Shown here: positions 27,064 to 35,772 of the stretch, in pieces
Position numbering within the stretch: the stretch's first letter is position 1
How the letters are laid out: each line of letters opens with the position of its first letter
Source: Capsulimonadaceae bacterium
GTDB lineage: Bacteria > Armatimonadota > Armatimonadia > Armatimonadales > Capsulimonadaceae
DNA length: 60,665 nt
Direction: 5' to 3'
Assembly: GCA_031292625.1 (NCBI GenBank)
Contig: JARLGU010000044.1
Coordinates: 1-60,665, forward strand
Notes under the pieces: generated by a model
The model's database searches: none
Told to the model about the DNA's origin: nothing
Seen by the model: the letters and a program-made list of their open reading frames with translations, nothing else
Made by a program: the position numbers and the translations under genes

Positions 27064-27189
27064 ATTATGGACCAGGTCCCGGCGACAACGCCGGAGCCCC
27101 GCCTTCCACCTCGCGGGCCACCACCCGGCTCGCATTCGACAGGCAGAGCCATGGCGACCATGCGACAATCCGCGCCCGCTAAGCCATCG

Positions 27190-27657
27190 CTAGGATTCAC
27201 TCAGCGTCGCAAGGTGCTTCACGGCAATAATCGTGACGGCGACTTGCGATACGACGAACCCGGCAACGAAACCGAATATGTTGGCCTTCAGCACGGAAAT
27301 CAGAACGAACAGCACGATGCCGATCACGATAAATTTGCCGATCGAGCCAACCAAGAAAAGCGTCTTAGCAGCGCCAACACCCGGATCCGCGACCTGCCCA
27401 GCCGCTCCCGGCGCAAGCACGCCCATCACGCCAGCGACGAAGCGCCTCAGAAAGGCGTACAGCGCAATACAGACACCAGTTCCCGCAGCGGCGCCCAGGG
27501 CAATGTGCGGATGTCCCAAAACCAACAGCGCCGCGACCAATGGCAGACATGCCAAAACCGCCCCAGTCGCCAGGCGCTTCATATCCGGCAGCGCTTTTGG
27601 CGGCGAGGCCGGTTGACTGTCATCGCCCAATGCGGACACCGGCGCGGGTTGCGGCAA
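27190..27657 (-). CDS. atpI: ATP synthase subunit I-like membrane protein
   Basis: A 155-residue protein with about four membrane helices (VLACLPLVAALLVLG, IALGAAAGTGVCIALYAFL, FLVGSIGKFIVIGIVLFVLI, VAGFVVSQVAVTIIAV). Size, topology and position ahead of atpB match AtpI/subunit I, proposed to help assemble the c ring or supply Mg2+. Sequence conservation in this family is low, so the call rests largely on context. Confidence 0.78.
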   Translation of the reverse strand: MPQPAPVSALGDDSQPASPPKALPDMKRLATGAVLACLPLVAALLVLGHPHIALGAAAGTGVCIALYAFLRRFVAGVMGVLAPGAAGQVADPGVGAAKTLFLVGSIGKFIVIGIVLFVLISVLKANIFGFVAGFVVSQVAVTIIAVKHLATLSES

Positions 27658-27674
27658 CTATCTCTCCCGGACGC

Positions 27675-28103
27675 TCACTTGCTTTTATCTCGCGGCAAGA
27701 TCGCGGCCATCAACCGATATAAATTCAAAAATCCGGCGGCAATGCCTGCCAGCCCCAAAAGGACCGTACCCCACGGCGACACACCCGGCCAGTGGCGATC
27801 TATCAGCATGCCGGCTCCGAAGCCAACCAGAATACTGGTTGTAAACGTTACCCCGATCGACAGTCCCGCGCCAATCCTGCCGACGGAACTTAGGTCGCCT
27901 GCCCCGCCCTTCGCCTGGTCATACGTCATCCCCGTCGGGGCGTGCTCCGGATGGATCTCTGGCCCTCGGAGGCGAGGCCTGCGATACTCGATCTCGGGCG
28001 GAGGCGGCAGATCGGGAGGACGGGGGACTCGCGGAAGATCGATATCTTCCGGCTCGTCGGATCCCGGCTCTTTCCCCGCCGGCTCGTCATCGTCCGGCTT
28101 CAT
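27675..28103 (-). CDS. atpZ: AtpZ/AtpI-family accessory protein
   Basis: A 142-residue protein with a Pro- and acid-rich cytoplasmic N-terminus of about 60 residues and two membrane helices (about 80-135) around FGAGMLIDRHWP and LGLAGIAAGFLNLYRLM, the AtpZ pattern. The ATG at 28103 has GGGGAG five bases upstream. It is the first gene after the atp promoter. AtpZ proteins are linked to ATP synthase stability or Ca2+/Mg2+ transport in other bacteria. Confidence 0.82.
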   Translation of the reverse strand: MKPDDDEPAGKEPGSDEPEDIDLPRVPRPPDLPPPPEIEYRRPRLRGPEIHPEHAPTGMTYDQAKGGAGDLSSVGRIGAGLSIGVTFTTSILVGFGAGMLIDRHWPGVSPWGTVLLGLAGIAAGFLNLYRLMAAILPRDKSK

Positions 28104-28137
28104 CGTTGCTCCCCAAAACTGGCGTACGTTCGGCGTC

Positions 28138-28167
28138 ATTATAGCCCAACGATCCAACCTGCGTCAA
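28138..28167 (-). promoter_or_regulatory. Promoter of the atp operon
   Basis: On the minus strand TTGACG (28167-28162), an 18-bp spacer and a perfect TATAAT (28143-28138). The predicted start is about 30 bases ahead of the atpZ ATG. Confidence 0.8.
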
Positions 28168-28215
28168 CCCATAATGCGTACTAAGGGCGAGCCGTTCGCA
28201 AGTGCGCATCCGCCA

Positions 28216-28404
28216 AAAGACGGCTATACGGCCGCCGTGGCCGTTTTTGAAAAAGGGCCGTCACAGCGCTTTCACGGTTTCACGATGTGCGCTGGGATCG
28301 GACGATAGCAACAAAGCGATGTGCGCGTGTCGACGTGCCTTCGTCAACCACAGCCATGAACGAGGCGCGGGCGAAAAATCGCCCCGGCGGCACGAGCCGT
28401 CCTC
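28216..28404 (+). repeat. Repeat family B, copy 2 (189 bp)
   Basis: It runs from AAAGACGGCT to GAGCCGTCCTC, exactly 189 bp, between the atp promoter and the DUF1015 stop. It has the landmark GTTTTTGAAAAAGGGCCGT and GCCCCGGCGGCACGAGCC, with the shared right flank AATCTTTCTCGCAACACGCC. Confidence 0.87.
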
Positions 28405-28479
28405 AATCTTTCTCGCAACACGCCAGTTTATTACACACACTTCTAAGACGCGTGAACGGGACAGCAGCCGAAGCGCCCC

Positions 28480-29748
28480 CTACCCTTCCACTCGCAGATC
28501 GCGCATCACGAGGCCCGACAACAGTTTTGGGAAGAAAAATGTCGACTTCTGCGGCATCTTCTCGCCCTCCGCCGCGACGTCCTGCACCTGCTCCACCGTC
28601 GGACGGGCTAATAGGAAGGCAGCCTGCGAGTCGCCGCGTTGGACTTTGTCCAGCGCCTCGCCCGCGTCGCGGGTGTACGTCACCTTATCCGTTGTCGCGA
28701 GGCTGGCGATCGGGATATCCAGGCCTTGTTCGAGGGCGATCGCGCTCAGGATAATGACGTTCAGCGACCTTAGCGCATGGGAGCCGAACTGTGGGATCGA
28801 TGCAACCAGAGCCTCGCGATCACGCGGGCGAACGTCGTAGGCTTGGTCGCCGAGCACCATGAAGAAGCCGTACGCATCCGGCGTTTTGCCTACAAGGCTG
28901 GCGGTTGATACCGGCAAAACATCGAACCCGGCGCGCGCAAGATGATCCGGCAGCGCGGCGAGCTTGCCGGGCGCGACGTTTTTGACCAAACGATGCGTGG
29001 GAAGAACGAGCAACCCTTCATCCTCGAACGCGGTCAGCGTGATCACGATATAATCAGCCTCTGGATTGCCGCCGGCTTCCGCACGATAAGCCAAGCTGGT
29101 CTCATAGCGATGATGCCCGTCGGCGATAAAGACAGGCTTCTCGCGGAGCAGATTCGCGATAACGCCGATCGCCTCTTCGTTGGTGATGCGCTCTAAGCGA
29201 TGGGTGCTTCCCGCGACATTGCCGACATTCTCAATAACGGGCTCGCGCCCCGCGAATTCGTTGATGAACTGTTCGACTTCGCGGTCAGGATCGGAGTACA
29301 GGCCGTAGATCGACTCGAAGTTCGCCTGAGTGGCGCGCAGCAACCGCAAGCGATCGGCGCGATGAGCAGTGATCGTATTCTCGTGGGGCACGACCTTGCC
29401 GCTGGAATAATCTTCCAGTTTAAGCGCGCAGATCAGGCCGAGACGTTCGGGTTGCGGGAGACCGGTTTCGGGATCGGTAAACGACTGTTGATAAATGTAC
29501 AGCGCGGGTTCGGGATCAACCGCAAGCGCGCCGGACGCGAGCCATTCGCGCCAGAGCTTGGCGGCATTGGCGTACGGTTCTTCCCCGGCCGGCCGCGTCA
29601 GGTGCGTGATATTGTGTGGATGCCGTGCATGATACTCATGTACCTGCGCGGCGCTCAGAACATCGTACGGTGGCGCGACCACGTCCTCAAATCGCCCGAT
29701 GACATCGGGATTGTAGCGCACGCCGCGAAACGGTCTGATTTCAGCCAT
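28480..29748 (-). CDS. DUF1015 family protein
   Basis: A 422-residue cytosolic protein with the DUF1015 signature from the start: IRPFRGVRYNP, VVAPPYDVLSAAQ, NITHLTRPAGE, then FIADGHHRYETSLAYR and LVLPTHRLVKN. DUF1015 proteins are widespread and conserved, but a biochemical role is not established to my knowledge. The length is normal for the family. GAGGAT precedes the ATG by five bases. Repeat B copies flank it on both sides, so it looks like a single-gene unit. Confidence 0.92.
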   Translation of the reverse strand: MAEIRPFRGVRYNPDVIGRFEDVVAPPYDVLSAAQVHEYHARHPHNITHLTRPAGEEPYANAAKLWREWLASGALAVDPEPALYIYQQSFTDPETGLPQPERLGLICALKLEDYSSGKVVPHENTITAHRADRLRLLRATQANFESIYGLYSDPDREVEQFINEFAGREPVIENVGNVAGSTHRLERITNEEAIGVIANLLREKPVFIADGHHRYETSLAYRAEAGGNPEADYIVITLTAFEDEGLLVLPTHRLVKNVAPGKLAALPDHLARAGFDVLPVSTASLVGKTPDAYGFFMVLGDQAYDVRPRDREALVASIPQFGSHALRSLNVIILSAIALEQGLDIPIASLATTDKVTYTRDAGEALDKVQRGDSQAAFLLARPTVEQVQDVAAEGEKMPQKSTFFFPKLLSGLVMRDLRVEG

Positions 29749-29901
29749 GAATTATCCTCGCAAAGACAAGCAGCGTCCAGAGCACAATTTGGAACCATCG
29801 ACGCCGCGAACGTTGTTATATAAAAAGTATTACATAACTCGGCGACAATCCGAACCGGGCGCGCGCGCTCGTTGATGCTGTAAGAAAATCGAAAGACCCT
29901 G

Positions 29902-30369
29902 TAAGACGGCTCCCCGGCCGCCGTGGCCGTTTTTGAAAAAGGGCCGTCACAGCCGGTTCACTGCTTCACTCTGTGCGCTGGGATAGGACGCTGGCGACAA
30001 AACGCCGTACGCGTGTTGACGAGGCAACGTAAATCACCGCCGTGAACGAGGCGCGGGCGAGACCGGTCCGTGACCGGCGGACGATGGCGGCAAGAGGCCG
30101 TACGCGTGTTGACGACGCATCGTAAATTACCGCCGTGAACGAGGCGCGGGCAAGACCGGTCCGTGACCGGCGGACGATGGCGGCAAAAGGCCGTACGCGT
30201 GTTGACGTGGCCTTGCCGATTGACGCAGTGAACGAGGCGCGAGCAAGACCGGTCCGTGACCGGCGGACGATGGCGGCAAAAGGCCGTACGCGTGTTGACG
30301 AGGCATCGTCAATCACCGCCGTGAACGAGGCGCGGGCAAAAAAATGCCCCGGCGGCACGAGCCGTCTTG
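29902..30369 (+). repeat. Repeat family B, copy 3, expanded by three 93-bp tandem units (468 bp)
   Basis: The ends are TAAGACGGCTC and GAGCCGTCTTG (10 of 11 complementary). The block starting GAACGAGGCGCG recurs at 30044, 30137, 30230 and 30323, each 93 bp apart, so there are three extra units. The total is 189 + 3 x 93 = 468 bp. The units differ by a few substitutions but have no indels. The element fills most of the 779-base gap between the DUF1015 gene and the next gene; the rest (29749-29901, 30370-30527) shows nothing I recognise. Confidence 0.92.
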
Positions 30370-30527
30370 AATCTTTTTCGCAATACGCCAGTTTATTACG
30401 CACACTTTTAGACCCTGACGCCCTTGGCGCGGGCTCATGGCCGAAGCGACGCGCGGCATGGGCGCGCGGGTATACTACGCATCGTCGGACGCCGCCGTTT
30501 CGATTACGAACAATTTGAAAGAGCTCC

Positions 30528-32567
30528 ATGCCGCACTCATCCGTCAGAGAGACCATTGAGCGATTACGGGATGCGCATCCCGGCGCTTCGTTTATTGCGC
30601 TTGGGCAAACCGTCCTTTGGGACGAGCCCATGAAAGCCGTTTGGAGGTCGTTGCTCGACCAGCTTTGGCCGGAAGCGACGCTCATCGCCGGAATCCATGA
30701 TACCGACTACTTCGCGAAAACAACCGCCCTTATAGAAACCGATGCGCCTTACGAGGTGCTGCCCCACAACGACGGAGCAACCCGGGGTCTCTGGAGCGCG
30801 GCCGGCGAATTGTCTGCATTGTTCGGAAGCGAGGATGTCCCGGCAAAGGCCGTCTACGAAAGCTACGGCATCCCATTTGCGCGACTCGCCCGAGCGAGCG
30901 ACAGCGGACGCGGACGGTTCCAGGATGAAGTCACTGAAGCCTGGGGTTGGCGCGGCATCATCGCCACCACGCCAAACCCTCCTATCGCGCACGATGTGCC
31001 GCTAAACGCCTTCGGGCCCGCGTTGCTCGAACAGCTTGATTGGGGCTTCACAAGCAGCCTGGAGCAACTCGGTCGCGACGGACGCGAGGCCTCCCAGGCG
31101 AGCTGTCAGACCATCCTGGACTCCGTGCGCAACTTTATCGGCGACCATGGCCGGGACGGCACCCTGACCGACCTCTACCGATTCCTACTCCCCCGCTTCT
31201 ACGAAACCCTCCTGGGAGCCGAGCCGAAGAACTTTCTGGTTGCTAACTCCGTCGAACTCTTCCGCTTCGATTGCGCAACCTACGATCGCCCACGATTTGC
31301 AGTGCTCGACTTGTTCCTGGATGCCGCGACAAGAGCCCTTTGCGTCGACGCCTATAACCGCGCCGTTGCGGGCGGCGGCATGTACACGTTGGAAACGTTC
31401 GGCGAAGGCGCGCTGCCGTTCGATGTGGTGCTGCCCGGTCACGGACGCGGCACATTGCGGATCGACGGAGACGGCGTACACGTGGAGTGGCGCGGTCAAC
31501 CCCAGAAAATCAGCGGCCCCGAGCCGGTCTGGAATCGCGCAAAGCTCGCGCATCTGCTCGAATGCGAGCTCGGCGACGGCGTCGCCCTGGTCGGCAAGGC
31601 CGTTTCGCTCATCGACATGCTCGCGGGCGAATTCATCGTCGTCTTTCACGAGACAGCCTCGGGCTACACCGCCCGCACGGTCGCGATGAACCAGGTCATC
31701 CGAGCGGCCGGTTTGCCTCTGCAAACGATGCCGATCGTCCGGCTCGCCTACCCGACATGGGATGCGCTCGAAAAGGCCGATGTCGCGACGCCTCTTTTCC
31801 TGCCCGGGCATCTTGCGCGAGCGTTCGGATCGGAAGACGCCCCGCTGCCCGCGAGGGAACTGGGGAAGCGCTGGCGGGAAGTCGTCGTCGCGCAAGAAGC
31901 CGTCCTGCGCGGCGTGCGCGCGCGCAGAAAGCCGCGTGAAACGATGCGTCTGCTTGCTGACGCCGGCGGAACATCGGGAACCGCATGGGCCTCTTTGGCA
32001 AACGAGTACGAGAATATGCAGGCGGCCATCCGGACGAATGCCGCCCGTTGCGCCGACATCAAGATGCGCCTTCGCGCCGTCCGAGCCGCGACGGCGCAGG
32101 ATCGAAAAGCGCTGGTGGAAACCGAAAGGGCAAAGGGCGAAGACTTCCGGACGACGCTCGCAAACCTTATCGAGCGGAGGCGGCTGACAGCCGGCGAAGA
32201 GGCCGCCAAGCTTGACGAACAAATCGCTGCGGAATCTGCTCGACGGGCGTTGGCGTACGATGCAGTCATCGACGGCTGCCGGAACCGGTTGCGCAATGCG
32301 CGATCGGAAAGCAAGCGGCTGCGCAACGATTGCAGGAAGATCGAGCGATCGCAAGAGAACGTGTGGCGTCGCGGGCGGATTAGCGATATCCTGCGGAAGA
32401 CGGAGATGGCGCGGCTCATGCAGGTGCACGATGCGTTCCTGACCGCGCACTCGCTGCCGCACGCCAACGCCCGGCCGTCGTCATGGTGGCTCCCGCTGAT
32501 TGATCCGTCGGGCGCATGGTTTCAGGCGATCGCGGCGGGAACCGAAGCGCGGCTGGAAGAGGTGTAG
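30528..32567 (+). CDS. Large protein of unknown function with C-terminal coiled coil
   Basis: I do not recognise this 679-residue protein. The N-terminal half looks like a globular enzyme-type domain (FIALGQTVLWDEPMKAVW, IAGIHDTDYFAKT, PHNDGATRGLWSAAGEL); the Gln-Thr-Val-Leu-Trp-Asp and His-Asp-Thr-Asp stretches look like possible site residues. Residues about 480-630 are rich in Ala, Arg and Glu and should form a long coiled coil. There is no signal peptide or membrane helix. Codon use matches the neighbours (mostly G/C in third position), so it is a genuine gene. GAAAGAG lies four bases ahead of the ATG. It is isolated from both neighbours. Confidence 0.85.
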   Translation: MPHSSVRETIERLRDAHPGASFIALGQTVLWDEPMKAVWRSLLDQLWPEATLIAGIHDTDYFAKTTALIETDAPYEVLPHNDGATRGLWSAAGELSALFGSEDVPAKAVYESYGIPFARLARASDSGRGRFQDEVTEAWGWRGIIATTPNPPIAHDVPLNAFGPALLEQLDWGFTSSLEQLGRDGREASQASCQTILDSVRNFIGDHGRDGTLTDLYRFLLPRFYETLLGAEPKNFLVANSVELFRFDCATYDRPRFAVLDLFLDAATRALCVDAYNRAVAGGGMYTLETFGEGALPFDVVLPGHGRGTLRIDGDGVHVEWRGQPQKISGPEPVWNRAKLAHLLECELGDGVALVGKAVSLIDMLAGEFIVVFHETASGYTARTVAMNQVIRAAGLPLQTMPIVRLAYPTWDALEKADVATPLFLPGHLARAFGSEDAPLPARELGKRWREVVVAQEAVLRGVRARRKPRETMRLLADAGGTSGTAWASLANEYENMQAAIRTNAARCADIKMRLRAVRAATAQDRKALVETERAKGEDFRTTLANLIERRRLTAGEEAAKLDEQIAAESARRALAYDAVIDGCRNRLRNARSESKRLRNDCRKIERSQENVWRRGRISDILRKTEMARLMQVHDAFLTAHSLPHANARPSSWWLPLIDPSGAWFQAIAAGTEARLEEV

Positions 32568-32754
32568 GCGGGAGGTTGTCAGCACCATGTCTTCTGACCT
32601 ATGGGGTTGTCTCCTCCACAATGTCCAAACAGAAGGGACGCGAGGCACGTCCCCGCCGAACGGCTGTACTTATACCACGCTCGTATCGATCGACGACCCA
32701 CCACTTGAAATTTGGCAGCAGTTTCTCGGTCGGGAAGGGTAGGTTATTCCACCT

Positions 32755-34326
32755 TCAGAAAGATGGCTTGCGCTTAAAAAGGAACACGCTGGGGATCAGC
32801 ACGGCAAAGACGACGCCGACTAAAAGATATGCGTTATTGTACGCTATTGTCATGGCTTGTCTCTGCACGGCGCGATCGACCAGAGCAAGAGCCGCAGCAT
32901 GCGCCGCGCTCGGGTTCATGCCTTTCATTGTCAGGGCGCCACACGTTGCGGATACACGCGCGCTAAGCCCCTGGTTGGTCGTGGCAAGACGTGAGACGAG
33001 CGTCGTCCGATGGAGTACGGCCATACTCTGTACGTAGGAACTCAAAAGCGCGATTCCAAACGAGCCTCCGAGCTGGCGGCAAAGATTGAGAAGTCCTGCG
33101 CCCGCAGGAATTTGGCGGCCTCTCAGGCCTGCGAAAGCAGCGACCGTAATCGGTGTCGAAATGAACCCCAGACTGAGCCCGCGTAGGATGAGACCGATTT
33201 GCGCATCGTCGTAACCGCTCAATGACGAAAGATGCCCCATGTACCACATTGAAAGGATAAAGATAGGAATGCCCAATAATATCAAATATCGAGCATCGAC
33301 TCCGCGGCGCATTAACTGTCCGCTCACTAAAACCGCAAACCCCATGACGACGCCGCCTGGAACCAGCGACATGCCCGATTCGGTGGGAGTGAAGCGCAGA
33401 ATATTCTGAACGAACATTGGAAACATATATGTCGTGCTGTAGATTGCGAAGCCAACCAGGGTCGTAAGCAGCACTCCCGCTGCAAGCCCTCGATCCTTGA
33501 GAACTCGCAGTTCGACAACCGGTGCGGTGTTGCCGCGCCGCAGTTCCCACGCGATGAACGCAGTCAGGCAGATTGCAGCGATCACGCTGATCCGCGTAAT
33601 TGAGGCGTCATCGAACCAATCATAACGCTGTCCCTCTTCGAGCACATACTGCAGTGAGCCGAGACCAACCCCCAGAAGACCAATGCCCATCCAGTCGATA
33701 GCGCTCGACGCATTTTGGCGCGGGCTATCGTGAAGATAGCGACCTATGAGATAGGCGATAATAATTCCGATCGGAAACTTGGTCAAAAAGATATATTGCC
33801 ACGAATAATTGTCAACCATCCAGCCGCCGAACGCGGGGCCAACTGTCGGAGCCGTCATGATGCCGAACGAAAATATTGTCTGGACAAGCACAGATTGTTT
33901 GCGGGGAAAAACCTCCAAGATTGTCGATTGTCCAATCGACATCAGCCCAGCTCCGCAAGCGCCTTCGACGATGCGCCAGAAGACTAACGTTTCAAGGCTA
34001 TCTGATAGTCCGCACAGCGTACACGCAGACGTAAACAGTAAGATGCTGCCGAGCAGATATCGCTTACGCCCAAATCGATAGGATAGCCATGCCGACATCG
34101 GAAGAACGACCACGGTGGACAAGATATAGCCGGTTCCAACCCAGTTGATTTCATCCGGCGATGCCCCCAAATTCCCCTGCATCATGGGAAGCGCAGGAAC
34201 GACACTCGTGTTGTCCAGGCTCTGCATGAACGCGCCCATCATCATTGCCATAAGGATAATCCAGCGATGAGGATTGAGTGTCTCCTTTTCTAAATTATCC
34301 GTTTGAGTGCTATCATTTTTGCGCAC
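32755..34326 (-). CDS. MFS drug efflux transporter, DHA2 (EmrB/QacA) type
   Basis: A 523-residue protein with 14 predicted membrane helices, the DHA2 topology. It has the motif near helix 2-3 SYRFGRKRYLLG, LDNTSVVPALP in helix 1 (DHA2 motif D1-like), and GPAFGGWMVD (motif C, antiporter). It should export toxic compounds using the proton gradient. The start is GTG at 34326 with AAGGGGG four bases upstream. The gene lies about 115 bases downstream of the MarR gene on the same strand. No EmrA-like adaptor is near. Third positions look lower in GC than in flanking genes, which hints at acquisition. Confidence 0.93.
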   Translation of the reverse strand: MRKNDSTQTDNLEKETLNPHRWIILMAMMMGAFMQSLDNTSVVPALPMMQGNLGASPDEINWVGTGYILSTVVVLPMSAWLSYRFGRKRYLLGSILLFTSACTLCGLSDSLETLVFWRIVEGACGAGLMSIGQSTILEVFPRKQSVLVQTIFSFGIMTAPTVGPAFGGWMVDNYSWQYIFLTKFPIGIIIAYLIGRYLHDSPRQNASSAIDWMGIGLLGVGLGSLQYVLEEGQRYDWFDDASITRISVIAAICLTAFIAWELRRGNTAPVVELRVLKDRGLAAGVLLTTLVGFAIYSTTYMFPMFVQNILRFTPTESGMSLVPGGVVMGFAVLVSGQLMRRGVDARYLILLGIPIFILSMWYMGHLSSLSGYDDAQIGLILRGLSLGFISTPITVAAFAGLRGRQIPAGAGLLNLCRQLGGSFGIALLSSYVQSMAVLHRTTLVSRLATTNQGLSARVSATCGALTMKGMNPSAAHAAALALVDRAVQRQAMTIAYNNAYLLVGVVFAVLIPSVFLFKRKPSF

Positions 34327-34440
34327 GTCACCCCCTTAAGCATCAATGCTTTCAGATAAATCGAGACCGCAAAACCATGACCGGCGCCAATTCAAAGGGA
34401 AATAGCCTCACCAATAGACGGCTGCAAAATACTGCTGGCG

Positions 34441-34935
34441 TCACCTGGCGTCGTCAATCATGTTCGGGTCGGACTCTGCCTGCGCGGCGAGCTTACGATA
34501 GGAAAGCCGGTTCATATCGCTCAGGAAACGCGAAATGATCGACAACTCATCTGGAGTATAAGCGCCAAGCATCGCCATCTTCTCACGAACCGCTTGCGCG
34601 TGGGATTTTTCATGCTCTTCAAAGACTCGAACGCCGCCCTCGGTCAATCGAAAATAGATCTCCTTTTGGTTGTCTTCCCTTTGAAAACTTTCAATAAGTC
34701 CTTTGCATAGAAGTTTTTTGCAGATCTTCGAAATTGCCCCGCGCGTCATCTCCAACGCCGCCGCTAGCTTCGTGACGTTCGCGTATTCTATCGAGCCAAT
34801 TCTATCGATACAGTGCGTTTCTGCAAGGTTGACTCCACATGGCACCTCGGAGCGCCCATGCCTAACCAAGCCCGCCCGATCGTGGATGCGGGTTATGGCG
34901 TCGATAATCTTCAGCTCGTCATTCATGATGCCCAT
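34441..34935 (-). CDS. MarR-family transcriptional regulator
   Basis: A winged-helix repressor of about 164 residues: NVTKLAAALEMTRGAISKICKKL is the recognition region and QKEIYFRLTEGGVRVFEEHE the wing. The frame opens at 34965, but that ATG lies on the predicted -10, so the ATG at 34935 (MGIMNDELK) with GGAAG upstream is preferred. Its control region holds an 11-bp inverted repeat covering the promoter, so autoregulation and control of the downstream efflux gene are likely. Confidence 0.9.
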   Translation of the reverse strand: MGIMNDELKIIDAITRIHDRAGLVRHGRSEVPCGVNLAETHCIDRIGSIEYANVTKLAAALEMTRGAISKICKKLLCKGLIESFQREDNQKEIYFRLTEGGVRVFEEHEKSHAQAVREKMAMLGAYTPDELSIISRFLSDMNRLSYRKLAAQAESDPNMIDDAR

Positions 34936-34950
34936 CCGATTTTGCTTCCG

Positions 34951-34991
34951 CGGAAACAATTCCATTGTATCATAAATTGTTTCCGTGTAAA
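34951..34991 (-). promoter_or_regulatory. Autoregulated promoter and operator of marR-MFS
   Basis: CGGAAACAATT (34951-34961) and AATTGTTTCCG (34975-34985) form a perfect 11-bp inverted repeat. On the minus strand TTTACA (34991-34986), 16 bp and TACAAT (34969-34964, extended by TG) make a promoter. One arm fills the spacer and the other covers the predicted start point, an ideal repressor site. Confidence 0.82.
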
Positions 34992-35772
34992 CAAAATTTA
35001 GAAAAAAGGCCAGGCTGCCGATGAATTAGTTCCCCGATGGTTTTGCTAGAATAACTATTCTGTTAGCAGTCTGACGAGTAATGGCGTGCGTAACATCGCT
35101 GTCGACGACAGGATGACCGACTTGACCTGTAGCAAAGGGTGCGCTGGATCGTTGTAGAGCAGGCTTTCAACCACAAGCTACCCGCGAACTGCCAGCAGCT
35201 TCTTGCCCGCTATGGAGGTTGGTTTAAGAAATCTTGCAGGAGGCCGAACAGGAGAACGAACACAACTTCGCATCGGCGCGCTTAGGCGCGAGACATCAGC
35301 AAGGAAACCCGCCGAAACGGGAAAGACGTGGGCTTCAAGCTGTCCGCATATAGATCAATGGCTTCGCCATAAGCCATGCGCTCTGTTGCCTCTCGTTTCG
35401 GCTTCTCGGTCTCGCTCGGAATCCTGAGCCTGTCGAAGGAGAGGAGGAACCCGCTTGGCGGAGCCGATCAATCTGGGGGCACACCAATGAAACGCAACCA
35501 GTTCTCGCAGCGTTCGCTTGTGTTCCGATGATTGTCGGAACGCGGTCGTGCGTATGAGCCTTGCAAGACCTTCCCGGCCGTGAATTCGCGGAACCACACG
35601 CAACAGCCGCATACAAAGCCGCACCAGTTGCAGTTCCGACAACCTGACCACGTTGCCCGTGGTAACCTCCCCCATTGCCCGGCTTTCGTGAGGGGCTGGG
35701 GGAGGATGAGTGTCCTCGGCGTGCGTGAAAAGGCCTGTTAGCAGAAGCTGCTCTACTCACCCACACAGCCGC
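34992..35772. other. Long intergenic region, possibly decayed mobile DNA
   Basis: About 780 bases without a credible gene. Near 35139-35280 (+) one frame reads RWIVVEQAFNHKLP and LLARYGGW, faintly like the end of an IS5-type transposase (RWVVEQAF...), but it is short and isolated. At 35426-35443 there is CCTGAGCCTGTCGAAGGA, a sequence type often found scattered in bacterial intergenic DNA; a shortened version (GAGCCTGTCGAAA) is near 39411-39423. Nothing else is recognised. Confidence 0.4.

Noticed and set aside
26341-27168. Longer start for atpB at 27168
   Set aside because: The extra 35 residues are Arg/Trp-rich and unlike the family; the ATG at 27063 gives the normal N-terminus.
30044-30322. 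CRISPR-like array
   Set aside because: The whole 93-bp unit is repeated with no unique spacers, and no cas genes are near.
29966-30685. A 239-codon open frame on the minus strand with a 31-residue repeated motif
   Set aside because: It is built from repeat B and its 93-bp units and runs into the next gene's coding strand; its openness follows from the multiple-of-three unit length and GC-rich sequence. A small conserved frame inside the repeat remains possible and is raised as a finding.
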